Shown: positions 54,559-63,727 of the stretch, in pieces
How positions within the stretch are numbered: the first letter of the stretch is position 1
Layout: every line of letters starts with the position of its first letter
Origin: Mycolicibacterium novocastrense
GTDB lineage: Bacteria; Actinomycetota; Actinomycetes; Mycobacteriales; Mycobacteriaceae
NCBI RefSeq assembly: GCF_001570485.1
Contig: NZ_BCTA01000027.1
Coordinates: 1-64,000, forward strand
Reading direction: 5' to 3'
DNA length: 64,000 nucleotides
The notes under the pieces: generated by a model
The model's database searches: none
Seen by the model: the letters and a program-made list of their open reading frames with translations, nothing else
What the model was told of the DNA's origin: nothing
Program-made: the position numbers and the translations under genes

Positions 54559-55959
54559 GTGACTGAGTTCACAGAAACGGTAGGCAACATGGCTACATCA
54601 CCCACGGCGGCGATCATCGGCGCAGGTATCAGCGGACTGACCACGGGCAAGAACCTCGCGGACGCCGGTATCGAGTACGACTGCTTCGAATCGTCCGATC
54701 GGATCGGCGGGAACTGGGCGTTCCGCAATCCGAACGGCCACTCCAGCGCGTATCGGTCGCTGCACATCGACACCTCGCGTGAGTGCCTGTCGTTTCGCGA
54801 CTTCCCGATGCGCGCCGACCTCCCCGACTTCCCGCATCACTCGCAGGTCAAGGAGTACCTGGACGACTACGCCGAAACCTTCGGTCTGCTGGACCGCATC
54901 CAGTTCCGAAACGAGGTCAAGCACGCGCGCCGCCTGCCCCAGGGAGGCTGGGAACTCGACACCGCGGACGGACAGACACGGCGGTACGACACACTGGTCG
55001 TCGCGAACGGCCATCACTGGGATCCGCGCACGCCCGACTTCCCGGGCGAATTCACCGGCGAGAGCATCCACGCCCATCACTACATCGACCCCACCGAACC
55101 GCTCGATCTGCGCGGCAAACGCATCGTCGTGGTCGGCATCGGGAACTCGGCGGCCGACCTGGTTTCCGAGCTCTCTCAGAAGTCTTGGCGTAACACGGTT
55201 TATCTCTCCACCCGCTCGGGGGCGTGGATCGTGCCCAAGTACATCTTCGGCAAGACCGCCGACAAGGTCGCGCGCTCGCTGCCGGTGATCCCGCTGGCGT
55301 GGCAGCGGCGTGCGATGCAGCCGTTCGCCAAGCTGATGTTCGGCGATCCCGAGAGCTACGGCCTACCCAAACCCAACCATCGGTTCCTCGAGGCGCACCC
55401 CACCCAATCCGCCGAACTGCTCATGCGGCTGGGTTCCGGCGACGCGACCGCGAAGCCGAATATCGAACGCCTGGACGGGAATTCGGTGGTGTTCGTCGAC
55501 GGCTCGACCGTGGAGGCCGACGTCATCATCTACGCGACGGGATACAACATCACGTTCCCGTTCTTCGACCGCAGCTTCATCGAGGCCCCCGACAACCGGC
55601 TCCCGCTGTACAAGCGCATCCTCAAGCCGGGCATCGACGACCTGCTCTTCATGGGATTCGCCCAGGCGGTGCCCACGCTGTTCCCGTTCGTGGAGTGCCA
55701 GGCCCGGTTGGTCGCCGCGTACCTCGCAGGCACCTACCGGCCCCCGTCGGAGTCTGAGATGTGGCGCGTCATCGCCGCCGACGAGCGCAAGTACGTCGGC
55801 CACTTCGCCGACAAACCGCGGCACACCCAGCAGGTGGATTACTGGGATTACGAACGCGATATGCGCAGGCGTGAGCTGCCGGCAGGTCGGCGCCGCGTCG
55901 AGAAGTTCGGTCCGGTGCAGCTGGCCGGCCGGGCACGCGAGGCAGCCGGTGTCGCCTGA
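54559..55959 (+). CDS. Flavin-containing monooxygenase
   Basis: The 466-residue protein is a class B flavoprotein monooxygenase: FAD site AAIIGAGISGLTTGKNLADAG, NADPH site IVVVGIGNSAAD, and the FMO signature region around FPHHSQVKEYLDDYAE, plus YATGYNITFPFF. It adds one oxygen atom to a soft nucleophile or ketone; the substrate is unknown. GTG 54559 is favoured by the promoter (leaderless); ATG 54589 is the alternative. It leads an operon with a TetR regulator and a hydrolase. Confidence 0.9.
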   Translation: MTEFTETVGNMATSPTAAIIGAGISGLTTGKNLADAGIEYDCFESSDRIGGNWAFRNPNGHSSAYRSLHIDTSRECLSFRDFPMRADLPDFPHHSQVKEYLDDYAETFGLLDRIQFRNEVKHARRLPQGGWELDTADGQTRRYDTLVVANGHHWDPRTPDFPGEFTGESIHAHHYIDPTEPLDLRGKRIVVVGIGNSAADLVSELSQKSWRNTVYLSTRSGAWIVPKYIFGKTADKVARSLPVIPLAWQRRAMQPFAKLMFGDPESYGLPKPNHRFLEAHPTQSAELLMRLGSGDATAKPNIERLDGNSVVFVDGSTVEADVIIYATGYNITFPFFDRSFIEAPDNRLPLYKRILKPGIDDLLFMGFAQAVPTLFPFVECQARLVAAYLAGTYRPPSESEMWRVIAADERKYVGHFADKPRHTQQVDYWDYERDMRRRELPAGRRRVEKFGPVQLAGRAREAAGVA

Positions 55960-56578
55960 GTCGACGCAGACGTCGCGGCGCAACGCGCGCCGGCCGCAAC
56001 CGCGCGGGGACGAGAGCCGACAGCGGCTCCTCGAAGCCTTCGAGCAGCAACTGCAAACCCAGTCGCTCGCCGAGATCAGCGTCGCCGAGGTGGCGCGGGC
56101 AGCGGGTCTGAAGCGGCCGGCGTTCTACTTCTACTTCGCGGGCAAGCACGAGGTCGTCACCGAACTGCTCACCGACATCTTCGCCGACGACGTGTTCACC
56201 ATCGGCGGCTTCCTGGCCGGCGGCGGTGACCCGCGGGCCTCCGTGACGGACGCGATGACGCGGACGTTCGAGTCATGGCACGCCCATCGGACCCTGTTCC
56301 GTGCGATGCTCGACGCCCGCGACTCCGACCCCGAGGCCAAGGCCATCTGGGACCAGTGGTTGGCGCGGTACGAGGAGTTCGTCGGCGACTTCATCGCCAC
56401 TCAGCCCACCATCGACATCCCGGACGCCAAAGCTCTTGCCCACGCGCTGATCTCGATGAACGAACGGGTCCTCGACCGTCACATCCGCTCGGATGACGGA
56501 CCGGAGGCCGCCCGCCCGCTTCTCGCGGCGATCATTCACGTCTGGCACACAGCGCTTTTCGGAGAGGCTGCACAGTGA
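55949..56578 (+). CDS. TetR-family regulator of the FMO operon
   Basis: The 209-residue TetR protein has a helix-turn-helix (LAEISVAEVARAAGLKRPAFYFYFAGKHEVV) and a C-terminal domain like EthR (RTFESWHAHRTLFRAMLDAR). GTG 55949 overlaps the FMO end by 11 nt. It probably binds the palindrome before the FMO gene. The likeness to EthR-EthA (TetR with a flavin monooxygenase) is worth noting, although gene orientation differs. Confidence 0.9.
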   Translation: MSPESTQTSRRNARRPQPRGDESRQRLLEAFEQQLQTQSLAEISVAEVARAAGLKRPAFYFYFAGKHEVVTELLTDIFADDVFTIGGFLAGGGDPRASVTDAMTRTFESWHAHRTLFRAMLDARDSDPEAKAIWDQWLARYEEFVGDFIATQPTIDIPDAKALAHALISMNERVLDRHIRSDDGPEAARPLLAAIIHVWHTALFGEAAQ

Positions 56579-57519
56579 CATCCACCCAGATCCAGATTCG
56601 CGTCGACGGCGACATCATCGCGGCGCGGCGCTTCCCGGCGACGACGGACGCGCTGACCGACCCGGCGGGACGGCCCTGCGTCGTCATGGCTCACGGCCTC
56701 GGCGCCACCCAGGACTGCGGGTTGTTCGCGTTCGCAGAGGCGCTGGCCGACACCGGCGCGGACGTCGTGACATTCGACTACCGCCACTTCGCCGAATCAT
56801 CCGGACAGCCAAGACAATTGGTCTCACTGGCCGGACAGGTCGCCGACTACCATGCGGTGATCGACCATGCGCGCCGCCTCGAAGATGTGGATCCGGCGCG
56901 AATCGTGGCTTGGGGGGTGTCGCTGTCCGGCGGGCACGTCATCCGCGTCGCCGCGGACGACCCGCACTTGGCGGGAGTCATCTCGCTGACGCCCGCGACG
57001 GACGGGCTGTCCGTGACGGCCCACATGCTCAGGACGCTCGGCCCGCGCTACGTCATGCGTGTAATGCGTTACGGAATCCGGGATTTCGCGGCGAAGTTGC
57101 GCGGCCGCCCGCCGGTGCTCATCCCGGTGGTGGGCGCACCGGGGGAGGTGGCCGGTCTGAGCGCCGAGGGCGCCGTCGAAGGGATGCGTCGCATCGCGGG
57201 GCCCACCTGGCGTAACGAGTTCGCCGCCCGACTCGTGCTGGTCATGGGTGGCCACCGGCCGATCGCGCGCGCCGGACGCGTGACCTGCCCGGTCCTCGTG
57301 CAGATCGGTGATCTGGACCGTACCGCCCCGCCCGCACCGGCCACCGTGGCCGCGACGCGGATGCGGGCGACGGTTCATCACTACCCCTGCGACCACTTCG
57401 ACGTGTATCCCGGCGAGCCTTGGCATGAGCGCGTCGTCAGCGATCAGATCGCCTTCCTGAAACGCATCCTCGCACCGGCCGAGTCCACACGGATCGCGCG
57501 GCCTTCGGCTACTGCGTGA
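56575..57519 (+). CDS. Alpha/beta hydrolase
   Basis: This 314-residue hydrolase has HGLGATQDCGL (oxyanion hole), the nucleophile elbow GVSLSG, an acid near IGDLDRTAPP and the catalytic His in PCDHFDVY. It resembles the DUF/dienelactone-hydrolase-like group acting on esters or lactones. GTG 56575 overlaps the TetR stop (GTGA). With the FMO upstream, a Baeyer-Villiger oxidation followed by ester cleavage is a plausible joint reaction; this is inference. Confidence 0.9.
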   Translation: MTSTQIQIRVDGDIIAARRFPATTDALTDPAGRPCVVMAHGLGATQDCGLFAFAEALADTGADVVTFDYRHFAESSGQPRQLVSLAGQVADYHAVIDHARRLEDVDPARIVAWGVSLSGGHVIRVAADDPHLAGVISLTPATDGLSVTAHMLRTLGPRYVMRVMRYGIRDFAAKLRGRPPVLIPVVGAPGEVAGLSAEGAVEGMRRIAGPTWRNEFAARLVLVMGGHRPIARAGRVTCPVLVQIGDLDRTAPPAPATVAATRMRATVHHYPCDHFDVYPGEPWHERVVSDQIAFLKRILAPAESTRIARPSATA

Positions 57520-57636
57520 TGTCCGACGGATCACGTTGCCGCGCGGTCGAACCTTCGCCTGTCAGGCCGCACAGCCAGCGTTCTGGTACAGGACCGGCTG
57601 CGGTTTCGATATGACCTTCCGGGGTAGAACGCTCGC

Positions 57637-58788
57637 GTGAGCGAACACAGCCCCGGTGCAACATCCAAGCGGGACCGTGGAGCCCTGATCGGATCCGGCG
57701 CGTTCTGGCTGGCGAAGTGGTCGTTGGTCATCGTGGCGATCGCCGCGGGCGCGGTGGTACTCGGTTGGCTCGTGGCCCAGCTGTGGGTGATCTTCCTGCC
57801 GGTGTTGCTCGCCGTCATCCTGTGCACCGTGCTCTGGCCACCGGCGCGCATCCTGATGGACCGCGCCGGATTGCCGCCGGCGGTCGCGGCGCTGACGACG
57901 CTGTTGCTGTTCCTGGCCGTTGCCTCCGGTCTCATCGCGCTGATCATCCCGCCACTGCTGAGCCAGATGCCTGCGCTGATCGACCAGGCGACCGAAGGCA
58001 TCAACCGGCTGCAGGACTGGATCGCCGGGCCCCCACTCAACCTGCGGCAGGAGCAGTTGGAGCGCTTCACCGACTCACTGGTCAACGCGATGCGGGAGCG
58101 TTCCGCGGCGATCGCGACCGGTGTCGTCAGCGGGGTCAGCACGGTCGGCAGCGTCCTGGTGACGCTGGTACTGACGATCGTGCTGTCGTTCTTCGTCCTC
58201 AAAGACGGACGCAAGTTCTTGCCCTGGCTCGTCGGGTTGACCGGCCGCCGCGCCGGACGGCACCTGGAAGCGGTGCTCAGCCGGATGTGGGACAACCTCG
58301 GCGGCTTCATCCGCGCGCAGACGGGGGTGGCGCTGATCGACGCGGTCTTCATCGGTGCCGGCCTGCTGGTCCTCGGTGTTCCGCTGGCGCCCGCGCTGGC
58401 TGTGCTGACCTTCATCGGGGCGTTCGTTCCGTTCATCGGCGCCTTCGTCGCCGGAGCGCTCGCGGTGCTGATTGCACTGGTGGCCAACGGTTTCGTCAAC
58501 GCGCTGCTCGTGCTCGCCGTCATCATCGCCGTGCAGCAGATCGAAGGCAACGTACTGCAGCCGTTGCTGCAGAGCCGCGTGATGAAGCTGCACGCGGCGG
58601 TGGTCCTGCTTGCGGTGACCGCGGGCGGCGCGCTGTACGGGATCATCGGCGCCTTCCTGGCCGTGCCGACGGTGGCGATGCTGACGGTGCTCGCGCGATA
58701 CGTCAACGAGCAGATCGATCAGCGGGCCGCAGACAATGCGAACGGTACCGAGCCGGGCCCCGACACCGCCGACCGGGCGATCGATTAG
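57637..58788 (+). CDS. AI-2E family membrane transporter
   Basis: The 383-residue protein has about eight membrane segments and the family pattern (VLLAVILCTVLWPPARIL, SFFVLKDGRKFLPWL, IGAFVPFIGAFVAGALAVLIAL, QQIEGNVLQPLL). The family includes the putative AI-2 exporter TqsA and Na+/H+ antiporters; the substrate here is unknown. GTG 57637 starts it. It stands alone between the hydrolase and the antiporter stump. Confidence 0.92.
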   Translation: MSEHSPGATSKRDRGALIGSGAFWLAKWSLVIVAIAAGAVVLGWLVAQLWVIFLPVLLAVILCTVLWPPARILMDRAGLPPAVAALTTLLLFLAVASGLIALIIPPLLSQMPALIDQATEGINRLQDWIAGPPLNLRQEQLERFTDSLVNAMRERSAAIATGVVSGVSTVGSVLVTLVLTIVLSFFVLKDGRKFLPWLVGLTGRRAGRHLEAVLSRMWDNLGGFIRAQTGVALIDAVFIGAGLLVLGVPLAPALAVLTFIGAFVPFIGAFVAGALAVLIALVANGFVNALLVLAVIIAVQQIEGNVLQPLLQSRVMKLHAAVVLLAVTAGGALYGIIGAFLAVPTVAMLTVLARYVNEQIDQRAADNANGTEPGPDTADRAID

Positions 58789-58880
58789 CGCGCCGTCATC
58801 ATTCGGAAAGAAATTCGCACGGTTAGCGACCGCAGAATGTGTCAATACCCCACTGCATCGAAAATGCATCGTCTCCGGCG

Positions 58881-58896
58881 AGACGTGCATACGTCT
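58881..58896. promoter_or_regulatory. Palindrome upstream of the antiporter remnant
   Basis: AGACGT-GCAT-ACGTCT is a perfect inverted repeat; nearby TGCATCG occurs twice in direct order (58855-58871). The region 58789-59011 holds no gene and may be the old control region of the lost antiporter gene. Confidence 0.4.
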
Positions 58897-59011
58897 AGGT
58901 CGGAAGCGATGAGGTGAGTCATAGACGGACTGGTGGAGCCCGCCCGCCCCGCGCTGCGCTCCGTACACAGCTGCACCCCGATGGTCCCTACCGCGGGCCG
59001 TAGGACCTGAC

Positions 59012-59100
59012 ATGCCCGCGGCAACGGCGGTTCACTTCTTCCTCGCGCTGGCGGTCATCCTCGCGGCGTGCCGCCTCGCCGGTCTGCTGGCCGGACCGGA
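59012..59100 (+). pseudogene. Stump of a Kef/CPA2-type cation:proton antiporter gene
   Basis: ATG 59012 with AGGACC before it starts MPAATAVHFFLALAVILAAC and continues RLAGLLA, the usual first membrane helix of CPA2 antiporters. After about 29 residues the similarity ends, and the frame runs into antisense of vapC. The rest of the gene is gone. The break point lies just before the toxin-antitoxin module. Confidence 0.6.
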
Positions 59101-59158
59101 GCTGAGGCGGCAGCCCGGCTTGCGCCGCGACCGCAGACAATGTACCCGGCGTTCAGCA

Positions 59159-59605
59159 CTATCGTTTGTCAGCGAGCAAGGTTTCCGGAGTGTCCAGACG
59201 GATGCCCTCGAACCGGCGGAAATCGCTGTCGTAACTGACGATCGACGCGCGATGCTCGATGGCCAGCGCCGCCAGGTGGGCGTCGTTGACGAGATTTCCA
59301 CCAGTGCCCGACCGCGCGAGAAGGCCGTGCAGGATGTCTCCGTGCCGAGCCGTCGGGCCGATCGTCGTCGCGCCAGGTGCGGTGGTCCAGTCAAGGACCT
59401 GGCGAATCGCGTCTGACGGGGCCAGAGGCGACGGGAAAAGGCCGATCTTGGTGCTCAGTCGGACGAACGCGAGCATCGGCAGCCAGGCGAAGCCGATGCT
59501 GTCCGATCCGGACAGCGCACCGTCGAGCCAGCGCCTACTTGCCTCGTGATGGGTACTCGCGGAGTTCACCGCATACAGCAGTACGTTCGCGTCAACGAGT
59601 TTCAC
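59159..59605 (-). CDS. vapC: VapC-type PIN-domain toxin
   Basis: This 148-residue PIN ribonuclease has the first acid in KLVDANVLLY (D5), further acids in NDAHLAALA and in SYDSDFRRF, and a typical length. It is probably an Mg-dependent tRNA or rRNA nuclease. Its ATG overlaps the vapB stop by 4 nt. It is the second gene of a vapBC operon read on the minus strand. Confidence 0.93.
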   Translation of the reverse strand: MKLVDANVLLYAVNSASTHHEASRRWLDGALSGSDSIGFAWLPMLAFVRLSTKIGLFPSPLAPSDAIRQVLDWTTAPGATTIGPTARHGDILHGLLARSGTGGNLVNDAHLAALAIEHRASIVSYDSDFRRFEGIRLDTPETLLADKR

Positions 59606-59856
59606 GCGTCCCGCCGTTGCTTGCGCAGCAGGTCCTCGTCTTCGAGGTCGGCGGCGAGTTGCAGAGCGCGATCCAGGTTCACCGTGGGAACGCCGAGATC
59701 AGCGGTCCGAGTGGCGAAGGCGGTCGGTTGCGGTTGACCAAGTGCGCCATCACGAATCGCGTCATTGAGTGCGGTTTTGAACGAGACGCCACGCTCGCGC
59801 ATCCGCCGCCGAACCAACGCCAGCGTGTCGTCGTCGAGCGTCACGGTGGTGCGCAT
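59602..59856 (-). CDS. vapB: VapB-type antitoxin
   Basis: The 84-residue antitoxin has an N-terminal ribbon-helix-helix (MRTTVTLDDDTLALVRRRMRERGVSFKTALNDAI in outline) and a C-terminal toxin-binding tail (LAADLEDEDLLRKQ). It would bind the long palindrome in front of it together with VapC and repress the operon. ATG 59856 is only two bases from that palindrome. Confidence 0.92.
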   Translation of the reverse strand: MRTTVTLDDDTLALVRRRMRERGVSFKTALNDAIRDGALGQPQPTAFATRTADLGVPTVNLDRALQLAADLEDEDLLRKQRRDA

Positions 59857-59857
59857 G

Positions 59858-59898
59858 TTGACAGCATAGCATCAAAAGAGATGATGCGATGCTGTCAA
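59858..59898. promoter_or_regulatory. VapBC operator
   Basis: TTGACAGCATAGCATCA (59858-59874) and TGATGCGATGCTGTCAA (59882-59898) are 17-bp arms with one mismatch and a 7-nt spacer, right upstream of vapB. Such long palindromes are typical toxin-antitoxin operators. Confidence 0.8.
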
Positions 59899-59915
59899 TC
59901 CTTGGCTCGAGCGCG

Positions 59916-60689
59916 TCAGCTCCCGTCGGTCAGCCACTTGCGCACGAGATCGCCATCGTGCGCCTCGACCGATCGCAGCTCCGTCAGCGTCGGATGCCCG
60001 GCATCCAAAAGTGCGCTGTCGGTGTCCTCCTCCGGTTGGTCGGGCACCTCCACCTCGGTCAGGCGCACGCCCCCGTTGCGTACCTCCTCGACCTTCGTCT
60101 GCACCGCACCGCCGCGGGCCAACCGCGCGTGGCGGATCGGTCCGATCTCATCGGCGGGCCGGTCCGGGACGTTGAGCGAGAGCACGGTGCCTTCGGGTGC
60201 GTCGAGCAGTAGATCCAGCACCGGTGCCAGCAGACCGGCGGCGGTCTTCCAGTGCCGCTCCCCGGTGGGGTGCAGCGCGACGTCCAGCGATACCGCCAGG
60301 GCGCGGGTGTCACTGATCTTCGCGGTGAGTGCCGCGCCGACGGTTCCGGAGTGCAGGATGGCCCGGCCGACGTTGGCGCCGTGGTTGATTCCGGACAGGA
60401 CGAGGTCGGGTCGCGGGTCGAACCAGCCGTTGAGTGCGGCGGCGACGATGTGTCCGGGCTGGGCCTGCACCGCCCAGGCCTCGACGCCGTCGAGCGTTGG
60501 TAGCTCGCGTTCCTCGACGACCGTTCGGCCATCCCGGCGGACTGCGCTCAGCGCGGCGCTGGCCCCGCTGGCCTGTTCGGCCGGGGCGGCCACGATCACC
60601 TCCAACCCCGCCTCGAGCGCCGCACTCACCAGTGCGTGCAGTCCGGGGGAGTCGATCCCGTCGTCGTTGGTCACCAGTGCGCGCGGCAC
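59916..60689 (-). CDS. surE: 5'/3'-nucleotidase SurE
   Basis: The 257-residue protein has the SurE signature: TNDDG (residues 7-11) with the two metal Asp, AAPAEQASGASA and the SGINHGANVG loop. It removes phosphate from nucleoside monophosphates and related compounds, metal-dependent and cytoplasmic. It is followed upstream by the pfkB-like gene on the same strand, 27 nt away. Confidence 0.93.
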   Translation of the reverse strand: MPRALVTNDDGIDSPGLHALVSAALEAGLEVIVAAPAEQASGASAALSAVRRDGRTVVEERELPTLDGVEAWAVQAQPGHIVAAALNGWFDPRPDLVLSGINHGANVGRAILHSGTVGAALTAKISDTRALAVSLDVALHPTGERHWKTAAGLLAPVLDLLLDAPEGTVLSLNVPDRPADEIGPIRHARLARGGAVQTKVEEVRNGGVRLTEVEVPDQPEEDTDSALLDAGHPTLTELRSVEAHDGDLVRKWLTDGS

Positions 60690-60716
60690 GTTCCACCTCC
60701 TCCAGTTCGATGGCCG

Positions 60717-61703
60717 CTACTTCAGCGGGCGCAACTCCACCCGTTCGGCAAGCGTCTCCACGGCGCGCGCACCGCCGGTGCCCAACCCGTGCCGCACGAC
60801 GTTGAGCGCGCCGCACGCCGCCCCGATCTGCAACGCCCGGCGCAGCGGGCGGCCGCTGGACAGTGCGGCGACGATGCCGGCGGTCATCGAGTCCCCGGCA
60901 CCGGCCGAATCGGCCGGTTCCAGCGTCGGCATCGTGATCTCGACGACGTCACCGTCGTCGTCCTCCTCGCCGAGCAGCGCCAGGGCCGGGGCGTCACCGG
61001 AGCGCGACACGACGATCGTGTTCGCGCCTTCGTCTCGCATGGAGCGCATGGCCGCCACCAGATGCTTCGCATCCTCGGATTTGGCCCTGCCGTCGTCGAG
61101 CAACTCTTCGTGGCTGACCTTGATCAGGTCCGGTCCGCCGGCGAGCACCGCCTCGAGTCGCTCGCCGGACAGGTCCGCGGCCACCTTGCACCCGTTGGCG
61201 CCGAGGTCGGTGGACAGGCGCCGGTACAGGTCGGCGGGCAACACGTCGTCTTCCTGCGGGCCCGAGAGCAGGACCCGACCGTGGGTCAAACCCTCGGTCA
61301 GGGTGAGCTCGTAGAGGGAGTCCAGTTCGTGGCGGTCCAGGGGGCTGCCCGCGGCCTCGGCGACAACCTCGCGGCCGCCCGAGCGGCGGTCGTGCACATA
61401 GGATCCGTTGCGTGCGCTGACCGGCACCGTCTGCACGGTGACGTTCTGTGCGGGCAGAAGGTGGCCCAGGACGTCGCCCGTCTCGCCGCCGAGGGCCGAG
61501 CACAGCACGACCGGCACGCCGAGCGAGGACATCATGCGCGACTGCCAGACACCCTGGCCGCCGGCGTGGACGTGGATGTCGGCGTCGCCCGATCGGTTCT
61601 CGACCGTCACGGTGAGCACGGGCAGCGGGGCGAAAATGACCACGGCGGCCGGTCCGGATTCGTCGCCGTCGGATTCGTCGCCGCGAGATTCCCTGTGTGT
61701 CAT
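60717..61703 (-). CDS. PfkB-family carbohydrate kinase
   Basis: The 328-residue kinase has the PfkB signs: VHAGGQGVWQSRMMSSLG near the N-terminus, PDLIKVSHEEL and the C-terminal anion hole with the catalytic Asp in DSAGAGDSMTAG. It is closest in pattern to 1-phosphofructokinase/tagatose-6-phosphate kinase. Substrate unknown. The first 18 residues are acidic and disordered, so the true start may lie further in. It probably shares a transcript with surE. Confidence 0.88.
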   Translation of the reverse strand: MTHRESRGDESDGDESGPAAVVIFAPLPVLTVTVENRSGDADIHVHAGGQGVWQSRMMSSLGVPVVLCSALGGETGDVLGHLLPAQNVTVQTVPVSARNGSYVHDRRSGGREVVAEAAGSPLDRHELDSLYELTLTEGLTHGRVLLSGPQEDDVLPADLYRRLSTDLGANGCKVAADLSGERLEAVLAGGPDLIKVSHEELLDDGRAKSEDAKHLVAAMRSMRDEGANTIVVSRSGDAPALALLGEEDDDGDVVEITMPTLEPADSAGAGDSMTAGIVAALSSGRPLRRALQIGAACGALNVVRHGLGTGGARAVETLAERVELRPLK

Positions 61704-61803
61704 GGGTTGCGGAGTACCCAGCCTGAGCGCCGACTACCCGGCGACATCACGGAGGGCTCCGCGCCGACCAACGTCGAGCGCGCCGCGACTAGAGTCCGTT
61801 GGC

Positions 61804-62430
61804 ATGTCACTGGCAGCGCAGTTGTGGACGGAGAACGCCGATGTGGTGGCCGAGGTGCTGGCCAACCCGTTCGTTCGGGGCATCGGGGACGGCTCACTGG
61901 ACCGCGATCTGTTCGCGGGCTACATCGCGCAGGACGCGTTCTTCCTCGAATCCTTCGCTCGCGCATATGGTCTGGCGCTGGCCAGGAGCTCGGACACCGC
62001 CACGCTGCTGACCTTCGCCGACCTGCTCGCCGGCGTGCGTGAAGAGCTCGGCCTGCACGCGTCCTATGCCGCGTCGTGGGGGATCGACATGGCCGGCGTC
62101 GAACCCGCCGCGGCGACACTGGCCTACACCGAGTTCCTGCTGGCCACCGCCGCCACCGCCGACATCGGCGTCGTGTGCGCGGCGATGACACCCTGCATGC
62201 GTCTGTACGCGCACATCGGGGTCACGCTCGACGCCGACGCCGCCGGGCCCTACGCGCAATGGGTGCAGACCTACGCCGATCCCGGTTTCGAGGAGGTGGC
62301 GTCACTCTTGGAGCGACTGCTCGATCAGCAGGCCGACGACGTGTCCGCCGCACGGATCGCCTATCGGCGCGCGATGCGGCTGGAGCTGGCGTTCTTCGAC
62401 GCGGCCTTCAACCGCGGGGATCAGACGTAG
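61804..62430 (+). CDS. TenA/thiaminase II-family protein
   Basis: The 208-residue helical protein fits the TenA family: FVRGIGDGSLDRDLFAGYIAQD in outline, FLESFARAYGLAL, and the catalytic Cys in AMTPCMRLY. TenA hydrolyses aminopyrimidines for thiamin salvage; some relatives have other roles. ATG 61804 is clear. Its end overlaps the convergent MFS gene by 10 nt. Confidence 0.9.
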   Translation: MSLAAQLWTENADVVAEVLANPFVRGIGDGSLDRDLFAGYIAQDAFFLESFARAYGLALARSSDTATLLTFADLLAGVREELGLHASYAASWGIDMAGVEPAAATLAYTEFLLATAATADIGVVCAAMTPCMRLYAHIGVTLDADAAGPYAQWVQTYADPGFEEVASLLERLLDQQADDVSAARIAYRRAMRLELAFFDAAFNRGDQT

Positions 62431-63680
62431 CGCGGGCGACCGGCCAGCGCGCCGAGCGCGATCTGCGCTACGTATACGCCGAGGAACATCATCCACGGTA
62501 CGGTCCACCCGTGCGTCACGTCGTGCAGTAGCCCGAACAGGAACGGGCCCACACCCGCGATCAGATAGCCGAATCCCTGTGCCATGCCGGACAATTGCGC
62601 GGTGTCTTCGGCGTTTCGGGCCCGCAGCGCGATCACGGCGAGCGCCAGGGCGAACACACCCATCCCGACTCCGATCAACACGCTCCACAACACGGGCTGC
62701 GCGGCAGGCGCGAGCATCAGGCCGAGCGTGCCCACCAGCCCCACGGCGCCCAGGCCGACGATCCATGCGCTCTGTGCGCGACTGCGCGCGGCCAGCGGGG
62801 CGATCACCAACGCGATGGGCACACCGACCAGCGAGGTGAGGCCGACGAGCAGACCGGCCTGGGTCTTCTCGACGCCGTTGTCGATGAATACCTCTGGCAG
62901 CCAACCCATCACGATGTAGGCCATCAACGACTGGCAGCCGAAGAACAGCGTGACCGTCCACGCCAACCGGTTTCGCAGCAGTGAGCGCCTGCCCCCGGCG
63001 GGGGCGGTGCTCGCTGCCCAGGTGTCTGCGTGTCGTCGCGACGTGGGTAGCCACGCCATGAGCGCGACGAACGAAACCGCCGCCCACGCCGCCAGCGCGG
63101 CGCGCCACCCGCCCAGCGGATCCTCGAGGCCGGGTGTCACCGCCGACCCCAGCGCGCCGCCGCCCTGCAGTGCGGCGGTGTAGATCCCGGTCATCAGCCC
63201 GACCCGCGCGGGGAAGGATCCCTTGATCACCACGGGAATCAACACGTTGGCCAAGGCGATCCCCGCGCACGCGATCAGCGTCGCCGCGATCACGGTGTGC
63301 GGGCCGCCGACGGTGCGGGCGATCAGGCCGACGGTGAGCGCGGCCAAGGCGGCCGAGATGGTGCGACCGAGCCCGATGCGGGCGGCGAGCCGGGGCGCGG
63401 TGAGTCCCGCCACCGCGAAACACAGCGCCGGCACTGTGGTGAGGAGACCGGCCCACGTCGCCGAGACCCCGAGTTCGGAACGCATCTCGCCGAGCAGGGG
63501 CGCCACACTGGTCACGGCCGGGCGCAGGTTGAGAGCGGTCAAGACCACCGCAAGGGCCAGAAGCGCACCGCCGGCCACCACCGAAATGGGAGCCTGATCG
63601 GCCTCGGCGGGATCCTTGACGCCCACGGCCAGCCGCGTCGGTGACACGTCTTCTTCATCATCCCGCCGGCCGACACGCAT
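62421..63680 (-). CDS. CynX/NimT-family MFS transporter
   Basis: The 419-residue MFS protein has twelve likely membrane segments and the CynX/NimT pattern (LALAVVLTALNLRPAVTSVAPLLGEM, IPVVIKGSFPARVGLMTGIYTAALQGG in outline). Members move cyanate, nitroimidazoles or other small anions; the substrate here is unknown. ATG 63680 precedes a basic N-terminus. It diverges from the GntR gene, its likely regulator. Confidence 0.9.
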   Translation of the reverse strand: MRVGRRDDEEDVSPTRLAVGVKDPAEADQAPISVVAGGALLALAVVLTALNLRPAVTSVAPLLGEMRSELGVSATWAGLLTTVPALCFAVAGLTAPRLAARIGLGRTISAALAALTVGLIARTVGGPHTVIAATLIACAGIALANVLIPVVIKGSFPARVGLMTGIYTAALQGGGALGSAVTPGLEDPLGGWRAALAAWAAVSFVALMAWLPTSRRHADTWAASTAPAGGRRSLLRNRLAWTVTLFFGCQSLMAYIVMGWLPEVFIDNGVEKTQAGLLVGLTSLVGVPIALVIAPLAARSRAQSAWIVGLGAVGLVGTLGLMLAPAAQPVLWSVLIGVGMGVFALALAVIALRARNAEDTAQLSGMAQGFGYLIAGVGPFLFGLLHDVTHGWTVPWMMFLGVYVAQIALGALAGRPRYV

Positions 63681-63727
63681 CCTGCTAATCTGCCATACAT
63701 CCCATGATTGGTTGAAAGGATGTCTCT

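Noticed and set aside
59377..61314. 645-codon open frame on the plus strand
   Set aside because: It covers vapBC, surE and pfkB in antisense, and its Ser/Ala/Arg-rich composition has no family features.
63697..63723. ACATCC...GGATGT inverted repeat before the GntR gene
   Set aside because: Six-base arms 15 nt apart that include the ribosome site; too weak to call an operator.
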